Below, piece by piece: positions 8,793 through 17,812 of a stretch of 64,000 nucleotides of DNA (position 1 is the first letter of the stretch; every line of letters begins with the position of its first letter). The stretch is from Rathayibacter rathayi (lineage in GTDB: Bacteria; Actinomycetota; Actinomycetes; Actinomycetales; Microbacteriaceae), in the NCBI RefSeq assembly GCF_004011095.1, contig NZ_CP028129.1, forward strand, positions 2,294,001 to 2,358,000. Direction: 5' to 3'. The position numbers and the translations under genes are program-made. The notes beneath the pieces were generated by a model. The model had not been told where the DNA came from and made no database searches. It worked only from the letters and a program-made list of their open reading frames with translations.

Positions 8793-9500
8793 TCAGCTCA
8801 CATCCCGCCTCTCAGTGGCGAGATAGCCCGCGATGAGCATCCCGACGACCCACACGATCGCAATCATCAGGCCATTGTGAGGGGCGAGCCAAGTGCCAGA
8901 GGCCTCGTCGACCAAAGCTAATTGACCTCCGAAAGGAGTCAACCTAGCAACATCTTTGGTTAAGGACGCAAGCGGAATGGCGATGGCCAAGGTGACGGGG
9001 ACAACAAAGAGAGCGACAAAGTGATTACCAATTACAGCGCCCAGCCCAAACCCCCATGCCGCCGAAAGAAGGCCTAAGAGCCCCGCAGTCCATACCAGCG
9101 CCAAGTCCAAATTCCACATTGACGCCACCAGCGAGTACGCGACTTGACCCACGGCGCACCCGATCGCTCCGATCGCCATGCCGCCAACGATGGCGAACAT
9201 CGCTCTGCTAAAGTAGAGCGTGATCCTCTTTGAGTACATAAGTTGCCGAGCCAAGACTCCACTGTTGAGCTCGGAGGTCAGCCGGAAAGAACCATAGATG
9301 GAAGACAGCAAAACACCATTTGTAACGACCGTCGTTCTAAGGCCCGCAAACAGCGCCTCGATAACTCCTCTCGGAGCCTCGGAAAGCTTCTCGGGCAGAA
9401 CAAAGATGACACTCATCCCCAGTAGCGCGGCAAACACCGCAGAACCTAGACCCGCACGATCAACGTTCACTCGTGCGAATTCGCTTCGTAGCGCCCGCAT
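8793..9500 (-). CDS. ABC-2 type permease, daptide cluster
   Basis: A 235-aa integral membrane protein with six predicted helices, like ABC-2 transporter permeases. I use ATG 9500 (MRALRSEFARVN); the frame stays open further upstream but only as a shadow of the neighbouring gene. It is the third gene of a transporter set: ATPase (10234-10953), permease (9506-10237) and this one. A membrane-proximal cytosolic segment, LARQLMYSKRITLYFSRAMF, resembles the coupling region of such permeases. It probably forms a heterodimeric channel with the adjacent permease, exporting the mature peptide or conferring self-immunity. Confidence 0.75.
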   Translation of the reverse strand: MRALRSEFARVNVDRAGLGSAVFAALLGMSVIFVLPEKLSEAPRGVIEALFAGLRTTVVTNGVLLSSIYGSFRLTSELNSGVLARQLMYSKRITLYFSRAMFAIVGGMAIGAIGCAVGQVAYSLVASMWNLDLALVWTAGLLGLLSAAWGFGLGAVIGNHFVALFVVPVTLAIAIPLASLTKDVARLTPFGGQLALVDEASGTWLAPHNGLMIAIVWVVGMLIAGYLATERRDVS

Positions 9501-9505
9501 GATCA

Positions 9506-10237
9506 CTACTGCCTCCGCGTGGCCAGGATCAGCCCGAGTACGGTGGCACCCGCGGCCCAAAGAAGTGACACCGCGAACGCCGCGACTACGGGGAGGACGT
9601 CGAGTCCAGCCACGTTCGTAACGCCCGCAGCCGCACCAGAAGGCAGAAACTTTTCCACGTCCGGAGCGTTCAACAGCAGCGGCAGTTCTGCGGCCAACGG
9701 AATCGCGAGGACGAGCGCGCATGCGACGTAGTAGTTACGAACGGCCCACCCGACGCCGTGGCCGATTATCGCGCCGAGTGCACTGGCCACCAGTGAGCCC
9801 ACAAAGATCCGGGTGATCGCGAACGAATAGATAAAGTCAACCCCCTGCTCGCTCATCAACCAGACGGAGACCGCTACCCATGCAACTCCCAACACGGCTG
9901 CCAGGGCGACGGACGTCAACACGGACGCGATCACTTTCGCCCAGAACAATCTGCGCGGCGAAAAAAGAACTCGCGATCGATCGAGAGAACCATAGTAATA
10001 CTCGCGGGTCACGCTGTAGCTGCCTACGAACATCGACACCACGAACGACGACGCAGTGATGCTGAAAACTCGGGCGGAAGCGTCAGGCGCTGGCAGCGCC
10101 TTCAGCACATCCGAGCCGACAAGAGAGTTCAGCAGCAGCGCAGGAATCATGACCGCGAACGCGAGCACCGCCAGAAACGCAAGCCCGCTAATTGACCTCA
10201 GAGTCTCGGAACGAATTGCATTCAGCATCGGGATCAC
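9506..10237 (-). CDS. ABC-2 type permease, daptide cluster
   Basis: A 243-aa membrane protein with about six helices. The segment SVTREYYYGSLDRSRVLFSPRRLFWAK is characteristic of ABC-2 permeases that work with bacteriocin export or immunity ATPases. The GTG start at 10237 overlaps the TGA of the ATPase gene (GTGA), so coupling is expected; ATG 10228 is an alternative. It sits 5 nt before the next permease. GC content is lower than in the chromosomal core. Confidence 0.8.
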   Translation of the reverse strand: MIPMLNAIRSETLRSISGLAFLAVLAFAVMIPALLLNSLVGSDVLKALPAPDASARVFSITASSFVVSMFVGSYSVTREYYYGSLDRSRVLFSPRRLFWAKVIASVLTSVALAAVLGVAWVAVSVWLMSEQGVDFIYSFAITRIFVGSLVASALGAIIGHGVGWAVRNYYVACALVLAIPLAAELPLLLNAPDVEKFLPSGAAAGVTNVAGLDVLPVVAAFAVSLLWAAGATVLGLILATRRQ

Positions 10238-10953
10238 GCCCCCGCCGTCGAAGAACCCACGAGATCGAAATATCTGTCCTCCAGAGAAGCATCCTTTTTC
10301 CCCAGGAGATCAGCAAGCGGTCCGGCGTACAGCAGACGTCGATTCATCACGATCACCTCGTCAACGATCTGTTCCAGTTCACCGAGTTGGTGGCTGGAAA
10401 CGAGGACCGTTCCTCCATGCCGCGCATAATCTCGAATGAACTTGCGAAGCCAACGAATTCCCTCAGGATCCAGGCCATTGGCCGGCTCATCGAGAATCAG
10501 GACCTTCGGTTCTGCGAGAAGTGCTATAGCTAGGCCGAGACGTTGGGCCATGCCGGTCGAGTACTGTTTCACGCGCTTACGCGCGTGACCCGTGAGGCCC
10601 ACCTCTTCAAGCACGGCGCCGACGCGCGCGCGCGGCACTCCTGCCGCAAGGCGGCAGATCTCAAGATGGCGCCTTGCGCTGATCCCTGTTTCGAAGCCAA
10701 AGCCGTCCATATGCACGCCGACGATCGACGCGGGCTCGGGCAAATCAGCGAACCGCTTTCCGAAGATACGAACAGCCCCGGAAGTCGGACGAGAAAGACC
10801 AACGAGAGCGCGCATCGCGGTACTCTTGCCCGCACCGTTCGGGCCGAGAAGACCGACCACGCTTCCTTGGGCCACCTGGAACGACAGATTATCTACCACT
10901 GTCGAGGAGCCGTAGCTCTTCGTAAAGTTCTCGAACTCGATTGCGACATTCAT
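10234..10953 (-). CDS. ABC transporter ATP-binding protein, daptide cluster
   Basis: A 239-aa ATPase with Walker A GPNGAGKST near residue 37, a signature region YSTGMAQRLGLA and Walker B VLILDEP, followed by the SHQLGELEQ switch histidine. It is of the bacitracin/lantibiotic-immunity and ABC-2 exporter type. ATG 10953 is preferred because AAGGGA lies 8 nt upstream; a TTG two codons earlier is possible. It pairs with the two permeases downstream. The probable job is export of the processed daptides or protection of the producer. Confidence 0.88.
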   Translation of the reverse strand: MNVAIEFENFTKSYGSSTVVDNLSFQVAQGSVVGLLGPNGAGKSTAMRALVGLSRPTSGAVRIFGKRFADLPEPASIVGVHMDGFGFETGISARRHLEICRLAAGVPRARVGAVLEEVGLTGHARKRVKQYSTGMAQRLGLAIALLAEPKVLILDEPANGLDPEGIRWLRKFIRDYARHGGTVLVSSHQLGELEQIVDEVIVMNRRLLYAGPLADLLGKKDASLEDRYFDLVGSSTAGA

Positions 10954-11011
10954 GTACAATTTCCCTTCTTTAGATCGAGCCCCAATAGGAGCACTAATTG
11001 TCAGTCTTCGT

Positions 11012-12721
11012 CTAGCGCGACTTTGTGAAATCGAATTGATCGAAGATCTCTCTCGTAGGGTCTCCTAAAATCTGCGCAAATAGCAATTGCATTAATGACT
11101 CGGTCCTTTCGGTCGACACAATTGCCGCCCCGCCTGCCCATAGTGAAGCATTGCCTGATACCAACAGGGGCATTCGATATCCACTGACCATCACGCCGCC
11201 AAGCGAAACAGGCGCGAGACTTTCGATAGGAATATCGGCTTTACTGGGGTTGTTCTCCGATATAGTTGCCGTTCCGACTTCAAGCTGGAAGATGATTCCC
11301 TGCGACCTCAGGGAAACGCGGCTACCCGCAGTAAATGATTTAAATGCCGAATCGTTCTGAGCAACCAATGCAGTTCCATGTTCATCCGACACCCACCCCG
11401 CCCGATATGTAATCGGAACCTGAATTGCAGCAAGGACGCCCGTTAGCGCTGCGGCGATGAGGAGCGCTCCGCCAACGGCGCGCACTGTGCTGTACCCCTT
11501 CCGGAGCAGAACCCGCGTGCCACTGCGTGCTAGCAGAACTGCTACGACGGCTTCGAGGCTCAGGAGGACTAAGGCCCCCGTCGCCCCGGTCTCCACGAGG
11601 ATCGACTGTAGGCGGCTGAAGGAAACAAATACCAGGTATGCAGGGAAGACAATCGAGCCGAGGCCGAATGCTGCCAGTACCCACGACGGCGACGGGCTTC
11701 CTCCTCTTTTCGCGAAGAGCACTCGCCCTAGCTCTGCGATAGATGCAGTTCGCAGATTCGGACGATCCAACAGCGCCATCAGCACGAGATACCCGTCGAA
11801 ACGAACGAACGGCACGAGGTTCAACCCGAAGATCCCGAACGCCGCGAAAGAGAACATATATAACGCCTCTTGAGCGCCACCGGTGGGAAAGGCGAGCGCA
11901 ATCAGTGCCGCGGCACTGGCCGCTGTTAGATGCAAGGCGGGACCGGCGAATGCCACGGCAGCTCTCTGCCATCGCCGCGGGAGACGCCAACCGTCGGTCA
12001 CATCGACGAAGAAGGCTGGAGCCAGGTAGAAGAGCATGAAGCCAGCGCGACGCGGCACACCGCCAAATCTCTGCAAAGTCAAACCGTGTGCGAGTTCGTG
12101 GAAGAACGTCGCGACCGTGAGCGCAACCAAGACAGCAATCAGCGTGACTGGCTTCAAGGGAGCTGAGCCGACCGAGACGTATTTCTGCCATGAGACGATC
12201 GCGCTTCCAAGCCCTGCTGCCACGATAGACGCGACGACGAAGAGAGCGACTCGGGAGTACATCGGCGTCGTTACACGCGCCAAGGTAGCGAAGAAAGCCG
12301 CAGCACTTCTCGTTGCGACCTGAATCGTCATCGGTGGCCGATAGGACACTACACGGCTCCGCGCTCCGACAGCGTCTGCGCTTCCAACGATAAGCCCCGT
12401 TCGTCTCAGATTCTCGATCAACGTCTCAAGCTCGGCTAGCGTAAATGCACCCCCGCTCGACGCGGTCAGCTCGTCCAAGGTTGCGATCCCGTCGAGTCGC
12501 ATGAGGATCCCTACGGTGCCTTTTGTCACTCGGGCCACGGGCACGTCGTGTGACGCCACAAGCCAGGTGCCGGGTGACCCATTTCCTTGATCGACGATCG
12601 TGACCTCCGGGCGGAGCCGCGGGCGACGGAGGTCGATGCCGGACTCAGTATGACCGTCCGACCGATGGCGGCCGTGCGTGCGTACACCTCTTGGCCAGCT
12701 AGACAAGTGGATGCGGGACAT
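11012..12721 (-). CDS. mpaP: M50-family intramembrane metalloprotease, daptide MpaP-like
   Basis: This 569-aa polytopic membrane protein has the zinc-protease motif HELAH at about residues 208-212 and the second metal-ligand region VRFDGY near 306-311, as in site-2-protease-like M50 enzymes. The N-terminal ~110 residues resemble a PqqD/RRE-like winged helix (VTKGTVGILMRLDG, then TLAELETLIENLRRTGLI), which could grip a leader peptide. ATG 12721 follows GGGGAGGTG and overlaps the YcaO gene by 23 nt. In daptide clusters a metalloprotease of this kind is thought to remove the leader at the membrane. The C-terminal ~120 residues lie outside the membrane core and have no assigned role. Confidence 0.82.
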   Translation of the reverse strand: MSRIHLSSWPRGVRTHGRHRSDGHTESGIDLRRPRLRPEVTIVDQGNGSPGTWLVASHDVPVARVTKGTVGILMRLDGIATLDELTASSGGAFTLAELETLIENLRRTGLIVGSADAVGARSRVVSYRPPMTIQVATRSAAAFFATLARVTTPMYSRVALFVVASIVAAGLGSAIVSWQKYVSVGSAPLKPVTLIAVLVALTVATFFHELAHGLTLQRFGGVPRRAGFMLFYLAPAFFVDVTDGWRLPRRWQRAAVAFAGPALHLTAASAAALIALAFPTGGAQEALYMFSFAAFGIFGLNLVPFVRFDGYLVLMALLDRPNLRTASIAELGRVLFAKRGGSPSPSWVLAAFGLGSIVFPAYLVFVSFSRLQSILVETGATGALVLLSLEAVVAVLLARSGTRVLLRKGYSTVRAVGGALLIAAALTGVLAAIQVPITYRAGWVSDEHGTALVAQNDSAFKSFTAGSRVSLRSQGIIFQLEVGTATISENNPSKADIPIESLAPVSLGGVMVSGYRMPLLVSGNASLWAGGAAIVSTERTESLMQLLFAQILGDPTREIFDQFDFTKSR

Positions 12722-13937
12722 GGAACACCTCCCCTGAGGCGAGAGGGCTCGTGAACCCGGTTCGATGCTCCGCGGACATGATGCGCGACTGGAGCCAGCT
12801 GAATGGCAGGCTCTCATCGAGCCTCAGGGGCTGCAGGCCAGGGCACAGCACCTTCACCGCCTTCCACCCCGCATCGCGCACTTCGACGGGTAGACGTGCC
12901 GACAGGTCTACGACAAGTGGCTCGAATCCACACCGAATCGTCGACTCCAGCGCGCTCACGCATGATCGACGCGCAGGCGGATCACTGGACCCCGATGGTT
13001 GAAACGATTGCGCCCATCCATCGAGGTATGCGAACGCAGCAGGTTCGGCCCAGTATCTTGCCCGGTCCATCTCGGTTCGTGGCAGCCGATCCGTCGCAGG
13101 TCGACTTCCTCCGGTGCCGAGCCGCATGGCTCGACCAAGGCGAAGAGCCTGAAGCGACTCCTGAATCGCTCCCACCACCGCACCGACAAGGGAAGTAGAA
13201 GCCTTTGAACCGACCGAGCCCAACTCTGCCGAGCGATCAAGACAAATTGCAATTACCGCTTCTACTCCATCAACGTCGCAGCCAAGGTCGCCTACAACCA
13301 CCTCGAGCCCGATGCGTTCCACAAGGCTGCTGAGACCGGCGAGGCTGACGTCGCCGAGGGTACTCGGTTCAATCCGCTCAATCCGAAGTTGCCTCGCCCA
13401 CGCGACCATGAGCGCGTCCCGCTCCAGGAGTTCGAGAACCCCCGCCGCCACCGCGTGGTCACACGTCTCGCCGGCAGCCGCGCCTGAGGGCGACGGCTCG
13501 TAAGCACCCTGCGCGCCGAGAGCGAGCCGGGTCGTCGACTGGTCGTAGTCGATTAACTCGACCGGGACGGCGACAGAGGCCCCGGTCGAGCGATTCTCGC
13601 CTATGAGCGTCTCACCTCGCAGGACACCGTTCGCCAATCCGTACTTCATCCAGTCCAGACAGGGGCCAGCGTTCCGGTCCCGACGCGCTGAGACAGCCGG
13701 GCGCAGCGCCCATCGCTCCACCGCCTCACCCGTCGCGCGAAGGAGTGCGCGACGACGCGAGACATCCGTGGCCCCCACCAGCGGGAGACTTTCAGGATCT
13801 GCCGCAGTGCCATTCTCGATGGCGGGCTTGAGACTGACCACCGCCTGCCACAGCGGAAAATCGTCGCGCGGTGCAAAGAAGGTGTAGCGCTCCGCAAGAC
13901 CAGCGCTGGGCGCAAGCGTCCTCATCGCCGAGAGCAT
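12699..13937 (-). CDS. YcaO-domain protein inside the daptide cluster
   Basis: A 412-aa YcaO-superfamily protein. The ATP/Mg-binding residues are recognisable in TGEAVERWAL (about residue 68) and VLELLERDALMVAW (about 165), and the C-terminal region has RLDESLPFSW. YcaO enzymes activate backbone amides with ATP to make azolines, thioamides or amidines. No E1/ocin-ThiF partner, dehydrogenase or TfuA gene is seen next to it. I choose ATG 13937 because GGAG lies 6 nt upstream; ATG 13925 overlaps the methyltransferase stop and is possible. Its presence in a daptide-type operon is unexpected; see findings. Confidence 0.85.
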   Translation of the reverse strand: MLSAMRTLAPSAGLAERYTFFAPRDDFPLWQAVVSLKPAIENGTAADPESLPLVGATDVSRRRALLRATGEAVERWALRPAVSARRDRNAGPCLDWMKYGLANGVLRGETLIGENRSTGASVAVPVELIDYDQSTTRLALGAQGAYEPSPSGAAAGETCDHAVAAGVLELLERDALMVAWARQLRIERIEPSTLGDVSLAGLSSLVERIGLEVVVGDLGCDVDGVEAVIAICLDRSAELGSVGSKASTSLVGAVVGAIQESLQALRLGRAMRLGTGGSRPATDRLPRTEMDRARYWAEPAAFAYLDGWAQSFQPSGSSDPPARRSCVSALESTIRCGFEPLVVDLSARLPVEVRDAGWKAVKVLCPGLQPLRLDESLPFSWLQSRIMSAEHRTGFTSPLASGEVFHVPHPLV

Positions 13938-14746
13938 GAGCACTCCAACAGGACGAGTCCGTTGCCATCGGCGCCGCTCGCCTTCACGACTATCGAAGAC
14001 TCGACGTCGAAGCCCTCGTCCTGAAGCTCGGACGCGAGTTCTCGACGCGAGAGCCGGTTGACGACACTCGTGAAGACGACAGCTCGAGCGGCAGCGTTGC
14101 TGGTCGACGGTACGAGGAAGTTGACAAGCCTGCGCCCCGCACGACGGTCGATCTCCTGCGAAAAGTAGTACGGCACAGGCATCCCCGCCGCGTCATGGAA
14201 GATCCCTTGGAACGCACTGGGCATCTAGTCGCCGTCGCCGTCGGTGTCGGTAGTGGACAGTAAGAAACGTCCACCCGTCTCTAAGTGGGCTCGAACACGA
14301 CCAAAAAGTCGTGCACGATCTGAGCGGTCAAGGAGCGTGACCGAAGTCGCACCAAGGACGACGATCCCGAACGAGTTGGGGAGCGTGAAATCAATCATGT
14401 CCTGCTCGGCAAAGGTGAGTCCACTCGAGAGGCGAGTTCCCACTCGTGAACTCAGAATACCTAGCATCGCCGGCGACGAGTCGAGGGCCGTCACGGCGCG
14501 TGGCAGCGCGAGAAGAGGAAGGGTCAGCCGTCCGGATCCCGCCGCCAAATCAAGAATTTCGCCAGGGTATCGACGCACCAGGGTTATGACTTCACGTACC
14601 TCGGACCGATCACCACGAGTCGCGGAGTCGTAGAACTGCGAACCAGCCGGTCCGTAGAGGCCCTCGACATCAACAGCTACCGCCCAGCTCGTCAATAGGT
14701 CCTGAGACGCAGCCGTCAACACAGTTGGTACTTCCTTCCACCGCAT
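13922..14746 (-). pseudogene. mpaM: daptide SAM methyltransferase with an in-frame TAG
   Basis: One reading frame of 274 codons encodes a class I methyltransferase like the daptide N-methyltransferase MpaM. The SAM motif is LDLAAGSGRLTLPLL near residue 67; TALDSS and FGIVVLGATSVTLLD follow. A TAG at 14225-14227 interrupts the frame after residue 173 (context GAC TAG ATG). The same frame continues with a typical methyltransferase C-terminus (SVVNRLSRRELASELQDEGF). The ATG right after the stop (14224) could restart a 100-aa C-terminal piece. Either the gene is dead, the product is split, or TAG is read through. The 5' start is also uncertain (ATG 14746 or GTG near 14722). Confidence 0.8.
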
Positions 14747-14817
14747 TGCGGTATTTTCAGGGTGCGGACGGTCGTTTCACACGCCCGCCCGCACCGTTAG
14801 TGGAATTGTTCGAACGG

Positions 14818-14943
14818 TTATGTCGCCGCGATAACGACCAGACCGCCGAGGGCCGTGATCGCGTACCCGGCCGTCTCCCACCACTCGAGCGGGGTATCCA
14901 TGGCGTCGAGTGGGTAAAATCCGAGGGCCTCAATGTTGTTCAT
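14818..14943 (-). CDS. daptide-type precursor peptide 1 (41 aa)
   Basis: A 41-codon gene with a near-perfect ribosome binding site (AAGGAGGTGA) 5 nt before ATG 14943. The leader contains EALGFYPLDAMDTP, matching the pattern of the two sister peptides (hydrophobic-G/S-F-x2-L-x2-MD-x-P). The predicted core begins near WWETAG and is hydrophobic, ending LGGLVVIAAT. The C-terminal Thr is the residue that daptide enzymes decarboxylate and aminate. There is no Cys. It is the last of three precursors, just before the methyltransferase gene. Confidence 0.88.
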   Translation of the reverse strand: MNNIEALGFYPLDAMDTPLEWWETAGYAITALGGLVVIAAT

Positions 14944-14987
14944 TATTCACCTCCTTCTCAATTTAGGGAAATTTCTACCAGGCCGAA

Positions 14988-15119
14988 TCAGGTTGCGCTG
15001 AGCGCGATGAGGCCGAGGCCGACTCCGATGCTGAAGCCGTGGAACCAGTCGAACCCATCGTCTGGTGCATCCATAGACTCTAGGTTCTCGAATCCGAGAA
15101 TCTCTGTCTGAATGGTCAT
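14988..15119 (-). CDS. daptide-type precursor peptide 2 (43 aa)
   Basis: A 43-codon gene starting at ATG 15119, with GGGAGGT upstream. The leader holds EILGFENLESMDAP, the same motif as in its neighbours. The C-terminal part, from DWFHGFS onward, is Gly-rich and hydrophobic and ends GLIALSAT. The terminal Thr fits daptide processing. No Cys is present. The spacing to precursor 1 is 44 nt. Confidence 0.88.
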   Translation of the reverse strand: MTIQTEILGFENLESMDAPDDGFDWFHGFSIGVGLGLIALSAT

Positions 15120-15164
15120 CTTTTTACCTCCCTCCCGGTATTGATATTAGCGGCCTCTGGGGCC

Positions 15165-15308
15165 CTAGGTCGCGATAACCGCGACGATCCCGATAACGCC
15201 AATTCCACCGAGCACGCCTTTCCACAAGCTATCCTCGGACGGGGCGTCCATCACCTCCAACTCGTCGAACGAGATCATTGAAGCCTCCGGATTAGCAACT
15301 GAGTCCAT
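15165..15308 (-). CDS. daptide-type precursor peptide 3 (47 aa)
   Basis: A 47-codon gene starting at ATG 15308 behind GAGGAGGTGA. The leader carries MISFDELEVMDAP, again the shared motif but with Ser in place of Gly. The core starts near SLWKGV and ends GIVAVIAT. All three precursors share leader pattern and C-terminal Thr while their cores differ, as expected for a multi-product RiPP cluster. It lies 64 nt after the dehydrogenase stop, a gap large enough for an extra promoter. Confidence 0.88.
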   Translation of the reverse strand: MDSVANPEASMISFDELEVMDAPSEDSLWKGVLGGIGVIGIVAVIAT

Positions 15309-15372
15309 AATTCACCTCCTCTCGACGAATCGAATCTCAGCACCAGCGGATACCGGCACAAGCATCAATTAC

Positions 15373-16542
15373 TCACGCATTCAGAGAACGCGTGGATATC
15401 GCGCCCTCATACACCGCGCGAATAGACCGCGCGTCCCATTCAGAAAGCGCCATGTTCGGACCTCCCCAGCCTCGCAAACACCCATCCACCGCTCGGTCCG
15501 CTACGTCTCCGGTGACTGCGGGCAACGTGATCGACAGATACCGTGCGAAGTCTGAGACCCATTCGCTGGCCTGGGCTGAACCGAGCGGAAGAGCACGCCT
15601 AACCGCCGCCAAGAACTCGACCATCGCGAAGTCGTCTCCGAGCCGTCTGTTTCCCTCCTCCAGGAGTCGCCACACTGTCGGAGCCAAGGCCGCGGTGGCG
15701 CTCACCTTCGAAAACGCCCCTGCATAGGCGAGCTCGTTTGCAAGATACCAATGCTGAATGGCGTGTGGATCACTCGAGTACCCAGTGAAGGACGTCTTCG
15801 ACTCCGCGCCGATAAGTGCGATTTCGAGTCGCGCCGCGGGCGCTTCGTCGCGCACAAGCTCTACACAAGCCTGCGCAAGTCGGACACCCAGGTCGGCGGC
15901 TCGACGGCGGACCATTGGTGACGCGCCGGACGACGTTCCGACGGCCGCAATCCGCATGAAAACTTCAAATGCGCCGTCGCGCACTTTTCGGCTCGGCAGC
16001 GAGTCAAAGTTTGCGGAGTCGATGACAGCAAAATCCGGGCGGAGGTCGTCTCCCGAGACGAGGTGGTGTCCGCCTCCGGTCGTGACACACGCGATTGGGC
16101 TCACCTCAGACGCTGTACCGACCGTCGTTGGAACCGCAACCACGAGGCTTCCCGACCGACGCAAACCCCGCCGAGTAGCGTGCTCGCCACGGCCTTCCAG
16201 CATGCGGCTGAACTGCGCGAACGGGCGTCCGCTCGCCACGAGGGCAGACGCTAGCTTCGCCGAGTCCATTACGGTACCGCCGCCCACTGCAACAATCGCT
16301 CCTGGCGACTGTTGACCAATCGCGTGGTGCGCGCGTTCGAGGGAATCCAGCGTTGGACCCTCGACGATGACCGTGTTGTTCTTACCGCCGGCTAGAAGCC
16401 TCGCGGCCCCGTGCTCGTTGAATGCGTCGGTGATAACCATCGTCGTCCGATCTCTAACCAGCGATGCGACGACACGGCCCGCAACATTGCGGCCGACGTA
16501 CAGCGACGTAGGGCACCAAGACATGTCAAGCGTCGACATCAT
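15373..16542 (-). CDS. mpaC: Fe-ADH-like dehydrogenase, daptide oxidative decarboxylase (MpaC-like)
   Basis: A 389-aa member of the iron-containing alcohol dehydrogenase family. The dinucleotide-binding motif is AIVAVGGGTVMDSAKL. The usual metal-ligand helix (DxxxHAxE) is replaced by RDGAFEVFMR, so this is a divergent member; QHWYLANEL keeps one His. In daptide biosynthesis such a protein oxidises and decarboxylates the C-terminal Thr. The gene overlaps the aminotransferase gene; ATG 16542 or ATG 16524 (MSWCPTSLYVG) may be the start and neither has a strong ribosome binding site. Confidence 0.83.
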   Translation of the reverse strand: MMSTLDMSWCPTSLYVGRNVAGRVVASLVRDRTTMVITDAFNEHGAARLLAGGKNNTVIVEGPTLDSLERAHHAIGQQSPGAIVAVGGGTVMDSAKLASALVASGRPFAQFSRMLEGRGEHATRRGLRRSGSLVVAVPTTVGTASEVSPIACVTTGGGHHLVSGDDLRPDFAVIDSANFDSLPSRKVRDGAFEVFMRIAAVGTSSGASPMVRRRAADLGVRLAQACVELVRDEAPAARLEIALIGAESKTSFTGYSSDPHAIQHWYLANELAYAGAFSKVSATAALAPTVWRLLEEGNRRLGDDFAMVEFLAAVRRALPLGSAQASEWVSDFARYLSITLPAVTGDVADRAVDGCLRGWGGPNMALSEWDARSIRAVYEGAISTRSLNA

Positions 16543-17812
16543 CCCACTGCTCAATTTGCATAATTCCTTCACGCAATGCGGACTCGAGTTCCTCAAGATG
16601 CTGCCGCTGGAAGATCAGAGGCGGAAGAAGCTGAATGCAGGAAGGACCCGGTTGCACGATCGCACCGGCGTCCCGAATCGAACCGACGACTGCCCCGATC
16701 TGGGTCGGGGTCAGGGGTTCGCCGAGCCGGGACTTCAGGTAGATTCCGCGCATGCATCCTCGGCCTGTTACGCGATCGACAGTGGGCAGTTCCGCGATCC
16801 GCTCGACGACGGTGCCGAGTTCGACGGCAAGACGAGACGTCTTCTCGGCGATCTCCAGCCGCTCCATTTCCGCGAGCGTTGCGACGATCGCGGCGCAGCT
16901 TTGCGGTGTGCCCGCTTGAGTCTCCCCGTGGACAAACGTTGCGCCCTGGTTCCCGAATTCGGCGCTGACCGCGGGCGCTACCAATATCGCCGACGCAGCG
17001 CAAGTCCCGTTCGTCAGCGCCTTCGAAAGAATGAGAATATCCGGCGAAACGGGCCAAGCTTGTGAAGCGAAAGCCCGTCCAGTCCGGTAGAAACCTGTCG
17101 CCACTTCGTCAGCGATCATTAAGAAGCCGTAGCGCTCCCTTAGACGGATCACCTCTGCGAGAAACGCATCGGGGAGTTCGACGGCGCCCGAGCCAAGTAC
17201 AGGCTCCAAGACGATTGCGGCGATTCGGTGACCTTCGCGAGCCATCAATGCCGCAAGCTTCTCACCGCCGTCATCGTAGGGCACATGCCGGATCGAGCGA
17301 CGATCAAGCCCGTAGGTCGCCTGGTGTAGATCGTCGCCGCTGAGCGCGTGGCTTCCGTATGTCGTGCCGTGGTAGCTTCCCTCGAGACCAATGATGATCC
17401 TGCGTTGAGGATCCGAACGAAGTATCCAGAAATGACGAGCCAGCTTCATTACAGCGTCGTTCGCCGAGCCACCCGATGTCGAGAAAATGACGCGGTCAAA
17501 ATCACCGCACACGAAGTCTAAGAGTGCTCGAGCCGCATCGGTCGCGTACGCATGCGTGGACCTAAAGAGCGTGAGATAGGAGGCGCTATGCAGTGATCCG
17601 GTGATGGCATCTGCGACAGCAGTGTTACCGTACCCGAGTGCGACATTCCAGAGGCCGCTGGTTGCGCACAGCAGGTTCCGCCCATCCTTCATCTCGACAT
17701 AAACGCCTTGTGCGCCGACAGCAATCTGGGAGTCCGCAATGCTGGTCGAGTGTGATGCTGGGACGAGTGAGGACCACACGACGCTTGTTTCCGGCGACGC
17801 TTGCTTAGTCAT
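16526..17812 (-). CDS. mpaD: class III aminotransferase, daptide MpaD-like
   Basis: A 428-aa PLP-dependent aminotransferase of class III. Visible marks are LEGSYHGTTYG, the Asp of IADEVATGFYRTG, which contacts the pyridine nitrogen, and the Schiff-base Lys in LSKALTNG. In daptide biosynthesis it should aminate the ketone left after Thr decarboxylation. ATG 17812 overlaps the stop of the recognition-protein gene (ATGA). No lesion is seen, unlike its two damaged neighbours. Confidence 0.88.
   Translation of the reverse strand: MTKQASPETSVVWSSLVPASHSTSIADSQIAVGAQGVYVEMKDGRNLLCATSGLWNVALGYGNTAVADAITGSLHSASYLTLFRSTHAYATDAARALLDFVCGDFDRVIFSTSGGSANDAVMKLARHFWILRSDPQRRIIIGLEGSYHGTTYGSHALSGDDLHQATYGLDRRSIRHVPYDDGGEKLAALMAREGHRIAAIVLEPVLGSGAVELPDAFLAEVIRLRERYGFLMIADEVATGFYRTGRAFASQAWPVSPDILILSKALTNGTCAASAILVAPAVSAEFGNQGATFVHGETQAGTPQSCAAIVATLAEMERLEIAEKTSRLAVELGTVVERIAELPTVDRVTGRGCMRGIYLKSRLGEPLTPTQIGAVVGSIRDAGAIVQPGPSCIQLLPPLIFQRQHLEELESALREGIMQIEQWDDVDA

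Noticed and set aside
14225-14227. TAG in the methyltransferase as pyrrolysine or other recoding
   Set aside because: There is no sign of a recoding system in the window and actinobacteria of this type use TAG as a normal stop (precursor 3 ends with TAG).
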